Part shown: positions 15,640-21,587 of the stretch, in pieces
How the letters are laid out: the number at the start of each line of letters is the position of its first letter
How positions within the stretch are numbered: the stretch's first letter is position 1
Source of the DNA: a virus
Virus record (IMG/VR): IMGVR_UViG_3300030331_003305
Span: 1 to 51,048 of that record
Reading direction: 5' to 3' (one strand)
DNA length: 51,048 nt
Translations under genes and position numbers: made by a program
The notes under the pieces: model-generated
What the model was told of the DNA's origin: nothing
The model's input: the letters and a program-made list of their open reading frames with translations, nothing else
Databases searched by the model: none

Positions 15640-15719
15640 TGTCCACATCCTTTTCTAATCCCTGCCCACATGGTGGCTGTAAAGAACAGCACCACCCAAA
15701 ACATCGGCCACGTTAGCAT
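15636..15719 (-). CDS. Small single-span membrane peptide
   Basis: 27 residues: MLTWPMFWVVLFFTATMWAG then a short basic tail with one Cys. Nearly all of it is a hydrophobic helix. The ATG overlaps the stop of the gene at 15713 and its TGA overlaps the ATG of the gene at 15639, so it fills exactly the gap between two coupled genes. That arrangement and the uninterrupted hydrophobic character make it likely to be real. A role at the host membrane is inferred. Confidence 0.5.
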   Translation of the reverse strand: MLTWPMFWVVLFFTATMWAGIRKGCGQ

Positions 15720-15931
15720 GGTGCGTCCCCCGTGTACTCACACTTGGCCCATTCCACTAGGTGGTCAGTGGGCACTACCAGCTTCACAGTGATGGTGGTT
15801 TCTCCAAAGTAGTCATCGTGGTACACATCACCTTTGGTGGGCACCTTTATATCAAACTCCACAGGTCGGGCTTTGCTCTCTCTGATTAGTTCACGCACAC
15901 CATGACGTGCTTGTGCATCTGTCAGTTCCAT
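15713..15931 (-). CDS. Hypothetical 72-residue protein
   Basis: Begins MELTDAQARHGVRELIRESK, with a beta-like second half (TTITVKLVVPTDHLVEW). It is first in its unit, behind the promoter at 15978-16006 and an A-rich leader carrying GAGAGA before the ATG. Function unknown. Confidence 0.55.
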   Translation of the reverse strand: MELTDAQARHGVRELIRESKARPVEFDIKVPTKGDVYHDDYFGETTITVKLVVPTDHLVEWAKCEYTGDAPC

Positions 15932-15977
15932 TTCGTTTCTCTCTTTGTTTTTGTTTTCGGTTTTGTTTTGCTTGAGT

Positions 15978-16006
15978 ATCGTAGTTTTCTATTCGCGAAA
16001 GGTCAA
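15978..16006 (-). promoter_or_regulatory. Leftward sigma70-like promoter with TTCGCGAA in the spacer
   Basis: Minus strand TTGACC (16001-16006), a 17-base spacer, then TACGAT (15978-15983). TTCGCGAA is at 15992-15999, one base after the -35. The -35 box overlaps the TGA stop of the zinc-ribbon gene upstream. It would transcribe 15931 and the genes to its left. Confidence 0.65.
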
Positions 16007-16188
16007 CTACTTTCTTTTTCTTTTTGGTATCCATCTCGATACCAGCCTCCTCCTTTCAGTGCGAAGTTGGTTCGGCTGATGAGCTTCGTCATAGGTTTGC
16101 CGCAGCACTCTGGTGGTGGGTCATCGTAGCGTTGTAACTTCGTGGCTCCCCTGCCACACTTCCCACAGTGGTATTCATACAGTGGCAT
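16003..16188 (-). CDS. FmdB-family zinc-ribbon protein
   Basis: 61 residues with the family's full signature: MPLYEYHCGKCG at the start, a second Cys pair (PECCGKPM) near residue 28, and TNFALKGGGWYRDGY near the end. FmdB-type proteins are small zinc ribbons of poorly defined regulatory function. A second, divergent member of this kind is encoded at 26817-27233 among the structural genes. Confidence 0.8.
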   Translation of the reverse strand: MPLYEYHCGKCGRGATKLQRYDDPPPECCGKPMTKLISRTNFALKGGGWYRDGYQKEKESS

Positions 16189-16201
16189 TGATGTTTATCC
16201 T

Positions 16202-16708
16202 CTAGAATGTGCCAGCGTTCCATTGGCGAATCATACTATCATACGTCTCGTCCATAGCGCGGTCTGCTTCTGCCTGACCTAGCACAGCGTCTGCGTGGTC
16301 GTCGAACATCTCCTCTAGATCCCATTCAGATATGAGTTTGTGCTCCATCTCGACGTACTCCCGTTTGGTCATGTCACACCCGTCTTTCCACTTCTCGAAC
16401 TTCTCAAGGTCGATACCCTTTTCTAGTACAGCACTCACCATGGCTTCGAGTTCTGTGTATACCTCGTTCAGAATGTCGGTCATGTATGGTCCAACGGAGT
16501 CCTCTTTCTCCTCCTTTAAGTCTTGTAGGGGTTCATCGGTAGCCTCCTCGAAAGTTAGCATCTTTGGTGTGTTGTCTGTCTTACTCATTGTTCTCTCCTT
16601 GTTACTCATTGGTCTTTGTCTCCCTAAGTTCACATTCCTGTGGTGATATGGAAGTTCTTCCTTAGCTTTCTCTGTCTCTAAGTGAGACTGTAGTTTACTC
16701 CCTGTCAT
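16202..16708 (-). CDS. Hypothetical acidic helical protein
   Basis: 168 residues from ATG 16708, which shares a base with the upstream TAA and follows AAGGGGG. An internal ATG at 16588 (128 residues, MSKTDNTPKMLTFEEATDEP) has a stronger ribosome site, AAGGAG seven bases upstream, and may be the main start. From there the protein is acidic and helical. Function unknown. Confidence 0.5.
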   Translation of the reverse strand: MTGSKLQSHLETEKAKEELPYHHRNVNLGRQRPMSNKERTMSKTDNTPKMLTFEEATDEPLQDLKEEKEDSVGPYMTDILNEVYTELEAMVSAVLEKGIDLEKFEKWKDGCDMTKREYVEMEHKLISEWDLEEMFDDHADAVLGQAEADRAMDETYDSMIRQWNAGTF

Positions 16709-17049
16709 TATGCCCCCTTCGCCATGCGCTCTGCGGTTTTGATTAGGACGGTTGCCCAATCGTATCGTGTCAGGTTGCGTACAAAACTCTGGCCGTTTGA
16801 GTAGCTACCCTCTACCATGTTGGGCCTGGCCCCAAACTTGGCTTCGTACGCTCGGATGAATGTATCTACATCTTGGTCTTCCTCAAGGTAGAAGGTCTGG
16901 CAGTCTCGCTTCATGTAGGAGTAGCGGGTTAGCTTGTCTCCAATGCCTAGCAGGTAGACCATAGCGAAGGGTACTTCGAGCCACCCATGTTGGGGGTCAG
17001 TGTGTGTTTTGTAGGTGTTGACGTTTTGGTTTTGTGTGTTGTCTGACAT
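16708..17049 (-). CDS. Hypothetical 113-residue protein
   Basis: Start 17049 gives MSDNTQNQNVNTYKTHTDPQ. A frame reaching 17130 would begin inside the promoter's -35 box and was rejected. A polar, disordered-looking N-terminus is followed by a compact region with many aromatics (YLLGIGDKLTRYSYMKRDCQ). It is first in its unit, behind the promoter at 17102-17130. Function unknown. Confidence 0.55.
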   Translation of the reverse strand: MSDNTQNQNVNTYKTHTDPQHGWLEVPFAMVYLLGIGDKLTRYSYMKRDCQTFYLEEDQDVDTFIRAYEAKFGARPNMVEGSYSNGQSFVRNLTRYDWATVLIKTAERMAKGA

Positions 17050-17101
17050 TTTGTTTCTCACTGTTAGGTTTTGATTAGGTTTTTGTTTTGTCTTGTTAGG
17101 A

Positions 17102-17130
17102 TATATAAATATTCGCGAAAGGTTAGTCAA
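17102..17130 (-). promoter_or_regulatory. Leftward sigma70-like promoter with TTCGCGAA in the spacer
   Basis: Minus strand TTGACT (17125-17130), exactly 17 bases, then TATATA (17102-17107); the best match of the leftward set. TTCGCGAA is at 17112-17119, five bases after the -35. It drives the gene at 17049 after a leader containing several CAAAA runs. Confidence 0.75.
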
Positions 17131-17158
17131 TCTTTTTCTTCAAATTTTTTTGGGCCTA

Positions 17159-17401
17159 TCATTTTCCCCACTGTTGAGCCATAGCATCTGCGATGCCTTG
17201 AAAGGTTTCGCTCCTTATCTTCCACCGGTCTTGCCCTAGGACGGGGAGCACGTCGCCCTGGATATGGTAGGGGCTACCGTCGTCTGCGGGTAGCAGGTCA
17301 CAACTCCATGCGTCATGGCCTAGCCTGCGGAAGGCTTCTCGAACCTTGCCGCTATATTCACACGCCACCAAGACGCGCAGCCTGTTGTCCATGTTCATCA
17401 T
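17159..17401 (-). CDS. Shortened DNA-methylase-like protein (N- and C-terminal ends joined)
   Basis: 80 residues. Residues 8-52 (LRVLVACEYSGKVREAF, HDAWSCDLLP, HIQGDVLPVL) are the start of a phage family annotated as DNA (cytosine) methylase, including a nucleotide-binding-like first strand. The last 17 residues (SETFQGIADAMAQQWG) resemble the extreme C-terminus of the same family. The middle, which carries the catalytic PP/C region in full-length members, is absent. This looks like an in-frame internal deletion that left an uninterrupted reading frame. Enzyme activity is unlikely. It overlaps the upstream gene by four bases. Confidence 0.55.
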   Translation of the reverse strand: MMNMDNRLRVLVACEYSGKVREAFRRLGHDAWSCDLLPADDGSPYHIQGDVLPVLGQDRWKIRSETFQGIADAMAQQWGK

Positions 17402-17640
17402 TCCCCCAAATCTGGATGTTTAAGTAGGAAGCCCACTAGCTTTGAGTATTCCCAATGTTGATACTTACAGGCTAGTTGATGTACCTCGTTAGCTATCTGC
17501 TCTGCGTTGTCATAAAGCCAAGATGGTATTTGAATTGGATATCCTTGTTTAGTTTCTGGACACCATAGGTTGACAGTGTACACTGGCATCCTTTCGTAAC
17601 GGTCGAATCGTTCTGTCTTTGTCGCTAAAATTCCCATCAT
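17398..17640 (-). CDS. Hypothetical 80-residue protein
   Basis: Begins MMGILATKTERFDRYERMPV; the second ATG (17637) has AGGGGG at good distance and may be the true start. The sequence VYTVNLWCPETKQGYPIQIP suggests a short beta region, followed by helices. Function unknown. It is the middle gene of a three-gene overlap chain. Confidence 0.5.
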   Translation of the reverse strand: MMGILATKTERFDRYERMPVYTVNLWCPETKQGYPIQIPSWLYDNAEQIANEVHQLACKYQHWEYSKLVGFLLKHPDLGE

Positions 17641-17645
17641 TCCCC

Positions 17646-18509
17646 CTATGCTGCCAATGCAGCGGTCTGTGTTTCGATGTCCTGTACAAATCCCGATGTA
17701 TCTTTTTTCGCCTTGCCCTTGGCGAATAGGATGACCGCTGTCCCTTTCGGGTCGTCATATCGCAGGTCGTTTTTGTCTCCGTCAATAGCTGGATAGCCTC
17801 GGAATCCCATAGCCACTGCCCATCGGGCTTGTAGTTTGCTACGGACTACGACCGCCACGTTCCCGCCATTGTCCAACCATTCCCTAGCATTGTCCCAGCT
17901 ACCCGCTTGTTCAGATAGAGAGTAAGTCAAGTGATAGTTGCTCGGCACGTTTGGTCGTTGTCGCTTAGTGAACTTGGTGTAGTCGTAGAATTGTAGCTCT
18001 GGGAACTGGTCAATGATTCCCGTTCGTTCCCATAGGATGTCGGATGTACCATTCAAGCGCACCGCTGGAGTGTAGCCGTCCAGCTCGCAAGTGTACTTGT
18101 GGATGTTTAGCTCGCACTTCAAATCGTGCATGAACTGTTCACGATATAGATAGTATCGAAGTGTACGCTTTATCCTAGCCTTGATAGCTGGACGCATCAC
18201 CATTTGTCCCGATGTGTTGATGCAAACGCTTGCGCAGTTACCCGCCATAGGACAGGTATTGACACCAGCCTCCTTAGCTGGACTCATGTAGAGAATAAAC
18301 GTCTTTACTTTCTCGCTCAATCCTTTGTCAGTTTTAAAACTCTGGCTTGCAAGGGTAGCGTACCTACTCTTGCCACTCTTGCCCCCACTCGTGGTGCGTA
18401 GCCACTCGCCAAGGTCCATGGTTTTGTTGCGATGTAGGCAAGTCGAGGTTTCGACATCGTAGCCGATGGACTTGAGCACATCAGATATAGCTGGCGTGAT
18501 ACGTGGCAT
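17646..18509 (-). CDS. Gp88-like phage protein (mycobacteriophage gene product 88 family)
   Basis: 287 residues. Recognisable blocks are KTFILYMSPAKEAG, NTCPMAGNCASVCINTSGQ (three Cys), RTLRYYLYREQFMHDL, VRLNGTSDILWE and FYDYTKFTKR, then YHLTYSLSE. I recall this order from the widely distributed phage Gp88 family. The Cys triad could bind metal or an Fe-S cluster, and the last part looks TIM-barrel-like, but the biochemical role is unknown to me. An A-rich leader stands upstream of the ATG. Confidence 0.6.
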   Translation of the reverse strand: MPRITPAISDVLKSIGYDVETSTCLHRNKTMDLGEWLRTTSGGKSGKSRYATLASQSFKTDKGLSEKVKTFILYMSPAKEAGVNTCPMAGNCASVCINTSGQMVMRPAIKARIKRTLRYYLYREQFMHDLKCELNIHKYTCELDGYTPAVRLNGTSDILWERTGIIDQFPELQFYDYTKFTKRQRPNVPSNYHLTYSLSEQAGSWDNAREWLDNGGNVAVVVRSKLQARWAVAMGFRGYPAIDGDKNDLRYDDPKGTAVILFAKGKAKKDTSGFVQDIETQTAALAA

Positions 18510-18566
18510 TGTAGTCTCGTTTGTTTTTGTTTTTCGGTTTAGTTTTTGTTTTTGTTTTGTCTATGC

Positions 18567-18950
18567 CTAACGTTGTTCGTCTTCTGCATCCATGGCCATG
18601 ATAGCGAGTCGGGCGACGCTCATAGCCTCATTGACTACCCTTCTTTGTGTCTGCGAAGCAAACCGATTGAAGTGCCTTTGGGCGTCATCCTTACCCAATA
18701 GAGACGCTAGGATCGTGAATAGTGGGGTGTCAGGGTAAAGGTATACTTCTTTACCGTCGAGTTGACGGTCATACGCTCTGACGTAAGCACGAAGGACCAG
18801 ACAGCGCTTTTCGGCCACGGTATACTTCCCAACGTAGAATCGCGACAATAGGAAGTGAGAGATCATATAGTCCTTCCGACGCGCGATTTGTGTAGCGTTG
18901 AGGCGGTTGAATGCTTCGGTAACTTGTTTCATAACTGGCTTTGAGTACAT
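18567..18950 (-). CDS. Hypothetical helical protein
   Basis: 127 residues, mostly helical and basic, beginning MYSKPVMKQVTEAFNRLNAT. AAGGA stands before the ATG. It is first in its unit, behind the promoter at 18998-19026 and an A-rich leader with the same AAACTAAACCGAAAAA word as the leader at 18510-18562. No family recognised. Confidence 0.55.
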   Translation of the reverse strand: MYSKPVMKQVTEAFNRLNATQIARRKDYMISHFLLSRFYVGKYTVAEKRCLVLRAYVRAYDRQLDGKEVYLYPDTPLFTILASLLGKDDAQRHFNRFASQTQRRVVNEAMSVARLAIMAMDAEDEQR

Positions 18951-18997
18951 GGTGTCTATCCTTTTTCGGTTTAGTTTTTTGTGCGTTCACGTCTACC

Positions 18998-19026
18998 GTT
19001 TTAGGCGTTCGCGATTAATCAGTCAA
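18998..19026 (-). promoter_or_regulatory. Leftward promoter with a one-mismatch TTCGCGAA site
   Basis: Minus strand TTGACT (19021-19026), a 17-base spacer, then TAAAAC (18998-19003). The spacer contains ATCGCGAA (19008-19015), one mismatch from the shared palindrome, five bases after the -35. It drives the gene at 18950 and probably the Gp88-like gene. Confidence 0.6.
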
Positions 19027-19094
19027 GAGGTTTTTTATTTTATTCAATCAGCCAGTTCGAGTCGTTTGGCGTTGACCTGCTATGCAGGTTGAAC

Positions 19095-19346
19095 CTAGTC
19101 TGTACTGTTAAACAGTTGGGTGAGTTGTTCTAAGACCTCGAACACGTGTTCGGCGCTACTTTTGAGCCGTCGTGTGGATGTCAGGCGTACGCATACAGCC
19201 GGATCATTCGCGCTCTCGTAGAATTCGACATCGAACGCGGATAGGCTAATGGTCCCGCGTTGCTTCTCCTTGTCGAATGTTAGTCTACAGTATTGAGTGT
19301 TGTAGTTAGCCTTCAACAAGGCTACAAAGGTTTCTGCGTTAGTCAT
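19095..19346 (-). CDS. Hypothetical 83-residue protein
   Basis: ATG 19346 starts eight bases inside the end of the upstream gene. The protein begins MTNAETFVALLKANYNTQYC and has alternating strands in the middle. Function unknown. It is last in the cluster running from 20437. The gap that follows (19027-19094) holds an inverted repeat, GTTGACCTGC-TAT-GCAGGTTGAAC type, without a T-run on either side. Confidence 0.55.
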   Translation of the reverse strand: MTNAETFVALLKANYNTQYCRLTFDKEKQRGTISLSAFDVEFYESANDPAVCVRLTSTRRLKSSAEHVFEVLEQLTQLFNSTD

Positions 19347-19695
19347 CACTCACCCCGGCGTAAACGTTTTTTAGGATGTGGGTGGCTTCTTGTTCTAAGC
19401 TGGTAAGGAGATAAACATACTCGTGCTCTAATACTTTCCAATCACAATCACGGGCTACAGTGACTGTTTCAACTAATCGCTTACACAGAGCCAACATATC
19501 AGGGGCGGCACAGATTAAACGACTGTTAGCATCAGCGACCGGAGAGAAGGGATAGTTAACGCCGCTGTCCTCTGGACGGGATAGCATCTCACAGATAGAC
19601 GTACCGTCAGGGGCTTGTATCTCACAAGCGTTCTCGACCCAGGGGCCGGGAGTGTTAACGGCTAACACTTGCACAACTTTATAAGGCTTACTCAT
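19339..19695 (-). CDS. Phage protein with a NARLICAAPDML-like motif
   Basis: 118 residues from ATG 19695 (TAATG overlap with the gene upstream). Residues around 75-90 read DANSRLICAAPDMLALCKRL, a motif I recall from many small phage early proteins (Ea22/Ead-like) that end in a helical domain. The N-terminal half has the typical PGPWVENACEIQAPDG region. The function of the family is unknown. Confidence 0.6.
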   Translation of the reverse strand: MSKPYKVVQVLAVNTPGPWVENACEIQAPDGTSICEMLSRPEDSGVNYPFSPVADANSRLICAAPDMLALCKRLVETVTVARDCDWKVLEHEYVYLLTSLEQEATHILKNVYAGVSDD

Positions 19696-19880
19696 TACTT
19701 CCCCCAATATTTGTACTTGCTCACAGGCAGTGCCACGAATTGGCCCATAGTGATTACATCGTTCGTTTCTACGACTAGTTCGTAGAGGTACTCAAGAGCA
19801 TTGTCACCTTTACAGTCTTCAACAGACTTGAGGATATAGGTTCGACGTTCGCCCCATAGTTCATTGACTTCTACTTCCAT
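19695..19880 (-). CDS. Hypothetical 61-residue acidic protein
   Basis: Start 19880 (MEVEVNELWGERRTYILKSV) shares a base with the upstream TAA and follows GGAGG. A longer frame to 20003 lies inside that upstream gene. It looks like a compact mixed alpha/beta protein. Function unknown. Confidence 0.5.
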   Translation of the reverse strand: MEVEVNELWGERRTYILKSVEDCKGDNALEYLYELVVETNDVITMGQFVALPVSKYKYWGK

Positions 19881-20149
19881 TATTCCTCCTTCCATGCGTT
19901 CAATTTGTAGCGGTCTCCACCCAGATGTGAGCCGCAACACTCGCAGCCATGATGACTGAAGCCTAGCGATTCCCCGCCCAGGGCGAGCACCCACCCGGAC
20001 CAATTCGCTTCGATACGGTCAGGGTCAAAGTTGTTAAGGTTGTCATGTGGTAATTCACCATTGGCAATCCACATGATGCAATCGGTACATGCCTCTACTT
20101 CGTACACGTCGCGAAAATCTTCGGGCCATTGTGAGTCGTTTTGTTCCAT
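19880..20149 (-). CDS. Small Cys-rich phage protein, probably zinc-binding
   Basis: 89 residues with two Cys pairs: ACTDCIMWIANG near residues 20-31 and HHGCECCGSHLGGDRYKL near 66-83. The last block is a motif I recall from small phage proteins of unknown role, and the pairs could bind zinc. It lies between two coupled genes, starting three bases after the stop of 20153-20437. Confidence 0.55.
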   Translation of the reverse strand: MEQNDSQWPEDFRDVYEVEACTDCIMWIANGELPHDNLNNFDPDRIEANWSGWVLALGGESLGFSHHGCECCGSHLGGDRYKLNAWKEE

Positions 20150-20152
20150 TAC

Positions 20153-20437
20153 TTACTCCTCGAAAGTCCACATGCTACCTCGCAGCATGTTGTGAAGGTA
20201 CTCCACCGCGCCGGATGGTGTTCTGTAATAGCTTATCGACTCGGTAGTACCTCCACGGTTTTCCATCACTTGGACAGACAATGCGCACCCATCGCTTGCG
20301 ATGGTCACTTTATACAAGTGGTTCTTGTACGTCGTCTGATTACACTTGAACACTTCCACCTTGCCGATGGATGTACCCGCTGTTTGATTCATCAGCATCC
20401 TAGTAATGGCTTCAGTCAGTCGTATTGCTTTAGGCAC
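20153..20437 (-). CDS. Hypothetical protein, first gene of the leftward early unit, GTG start
   Basis: 94 residues beginning MPKAIRLTEAITRMLMNQTA. The GTG at 20437 has GGAGAG six bases upstream. No family recognised. It is the first gene after the leftward promoter at 20744-20772, separated from it by a 300-base structured leader, so it should be among the earliest proteins made. Confidence 0.6.
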   Translation of the reverse strand: MPKAIRLTEAITRMLMNQTAGTSIGKVEVFKCNQTTYKNHLYKVTIASDGCALSVQVMENRGGTTESISYYRTPSGAVEYLHNMLRGSMWTFEE

Positions 20438-20737
20438 TTTTCACTCTCCAAAGTTTCAAATAAGGAGCTAATCGAAGTTAGCTCGCTATTTCAAACCACG
20501 AGCCCTTGCTATCGGGCTCGTGTTAATGGTTTGAAAGCGTTACCCACCCCCACTGGTATGAATACCAGGGTTGCCTCTATCTAGCCCTACGGGTTCCACG
20601 TAGTGCATGGCGATGATGTGGGATGACCTATCGAATCAACTTACTGGCAGCGTTGACGAAATAGACATTCGGGCGACAATTCCTTATGAGTTATGCTGTC
20701 ATTCCCGTTGTCGTTGGTGAGTGTCTCACCGTCGGAC
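20438..20737 (-). ncRNA. Structured leader of the leftward early transcript
   Basis: About 300 bases without a gene. Hairpins (plus coordinates): GGTGAG/CTCACC 20716-20730 near the 5' end, CTGGTA/TACCAG with TGAA loop 20553-20568, a two-level stem TTTCAAACC/GGTTTGAAA (20489-20536) enclosing CACGAGCCC/GGGCTCGTG (20497-20522), and GAGCTAA/TTAGCTC 20465-20484. TTTCAAA occurs again at 20454-20460, so it could compete for the GGTTTGAAA arm. The last hairpin is about 20 bases from the ribosome site of 20437, which fits attenuation or translational control. Confidence 0.5.
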
Positions 20738-20743
20738 AATTTC

Positions 20744-20772
20744 AATGTAGGTATTGAGGATTCATAGGGCAA
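20744..20772 (-). promoter_or_regulatory. Leftward early promoter
   Basis: Minus strand TTGCCC (20767-20772), a 17-base spacer, TACATT (20744-20749). Upstream, at 20780-20787, stands TTCGTGAA, one mismatch from the shared palindrome. The whole block TTCGYGAAATAATACTTGMC is shared with the divergent rightward promoter at 21181. Confidence 0.6.
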
Positions 20773-20993
20773 GTATTATTTCACGAATAAATATTTAGAT
20801 TGACGAAAACCAAGGTTTAACCGAAACAATTAAAATAAAAAAAAATTCGATTTATTTTTGAGAGAAACCAAAACCGCATGACACGCGCATGCGCGTTACA
20901 TCCTTAAAGGGGAAAAACTGGGTCAATTCTAAATGGGGTACGTCTAGCCATATGCAGAGACGTCTAGCGGTCAAAAATTTGGTGTTTGAGATA

Positions 20994-21037
20994 TGACAGG
21001 TTGTCAGGAAAAGACATCAAAATGTGACAAATTGTCA
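20994..21037. promoter_or_regulatory. Two operator-like dyads TGACANNNTGTCA
   Basis: TGACAGGTTGTCA (20994-21006) and TGACAAATTGTCA (21025-21037) are perfect 5-bp inverted repeats with 3-base centres, 31 bases apart, close to three helical turns. This is the usual form of a pair of sites for a dimeric regulator. The protein is unknown. Confidence 0.55.
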
Positions 21038-21049
21038 AAGGTTAAGGCG

Positions 21050-21131
21050 TTAACGGGTAATTGTTAGCGTTTAACCTGGGGTATCGGCTACCGGGTAACG
21101 GTTAACGGTTTCGGTTACCGGGTAATTGTTA
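21050..21131 (+). repeat. Three iteron-like repeats
   Basis: Copies are TTAACGGGTAATTGTTA (21050-21066), CTACCGGGTAACGGTTA (21088-21104) and TTACCGGGTAATTGTTA (21115-21131), all in one orientation. A shorter word, GGTTAA/TTAACC, recurs about eleven times between 20815 and 21925. Tandem iterons beside A/T-rich DNA suggest an initiator binding region. Confidence 0.6.
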
Positions 21132-21180
21132 CGGTTAATCCTGGCCTTTCGATTAATTGTAACCTTTCGCGAAATAATAC

Positions 21181-21208
21181 TTGACTTTCAAACCGAGAAA
21201 ACTATAAT
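21181..21208 (+). promoter_or_regulatory. Strong rightward sigma70-like promoter
   Basis: TTGACT (21181-21186), a 16-base spacer, then a perfect TATAAT (21203-21208). TTCGCGAA lies upstream at 21166-21173, not in the spacer. The block matches the leftward early promoter over 18 of 20 positions. It reads into a gene-free stretch that ends in a terminator at 21587. Confidence 0.75.
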
Positions 21209-21214
21209 GAGGTA

Positions 21215-21587
21215 TCAGTTAATTTTAACAGGAGGTGCAACACGACGAAAATGCAGGAACAAAGCGGAGAACCGCGTGCCAAAGGTGGGTGAAAATCCAC
21301 AGGGGGTAGTGCGCGTTGAGGTTAGAGGCCCCACCAGCCCCGGTTTAGTGTGCCATGTTGTATATTTCCAGAGGCTCCAAGTACAAATCAATCAAATTTC
21401 CAAGTCGTCCCTCCGGGTAGTAAATCCGCGGTAATAAGACTCCGGTTAAGAAAAATTTACCCTTAATGGGGGGGCTATTTTTTATTAAGTAGGGACCCAA
21501 AAATATAAAAATTGGTTTAGTAAAAAGTCCATTTTTTCTCTTAACCAGATTCCGGTTAAGCCTAAATTTGCTTAACCGAGTTTTTTT
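21215..21587 (+). ncRNA. Short non-coding transcript or attenuated leader
   Basis: Bounded by the promoter at 21181-21208 and the terminator at 21553-21587, about 370 bases. No convincing gene: AGGAGG at about 21230-21236 is too far from the next ATG, and the possible frames encode 13-24 residues. A GTGG/CCAC hairpin occurs near 21283-21300. It may be a small RNA, or a leader whose extension depends on antitermination. Confidence 0.45.
21553..21587 (+). terminator. Terminator with competing upstream arms
   Basis: CGGTTAAGC (21553-21561) pairs perfectly with GCTTAACCG (21570-21578), followed by AG and seven T. The left arm could instead pair with CTTAACC at 21540-21546, and that arm with GGTTAAG at 21444-21450, giving alternative folds. 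Confidence 0.65.

Larger units (their letters stand above)
20788..21180. other. Control region between divergent promoters; candidate replication origin
   Basis: No gene. From left to right it holds an A/T-rich block (about 20790-20870), the palindrome ACGCGCATGCGCGT (20883-20896), a direct repeat ACGTCTAGC at 20940-20948 and 20960-20968, two dyads TGACANNNTGTCA (20994-21006, 21025-21037) and three iteron-like repeats (21050-21131). An A/T-rich block beside iterons between divergent promoters is typical of phage origins. The initiator is not identified; the primase-helicase is the obvious candidate. Confidence 0.5.

Noticed and set aside
19040-19066. GTTCGAGTC near 19053 as a tRNA T-arm
   Set aside because: The flanking bases do not form a T-stem or an acceptor stem and no anticodon arm is present.
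21126-21434. A 102-residue rightward frame over the strong promoter
   Set aside because: It begins upstream of the -35, the first usable ATG lies in the -10 box, and the sequence is not protein-like.
21415-21440. CCGCGGTAATA, an 11-base match to the 16S rRNA 530 loop
   Set aside because: No further rRNA similarity on either side; a chance match in a gene-free region.
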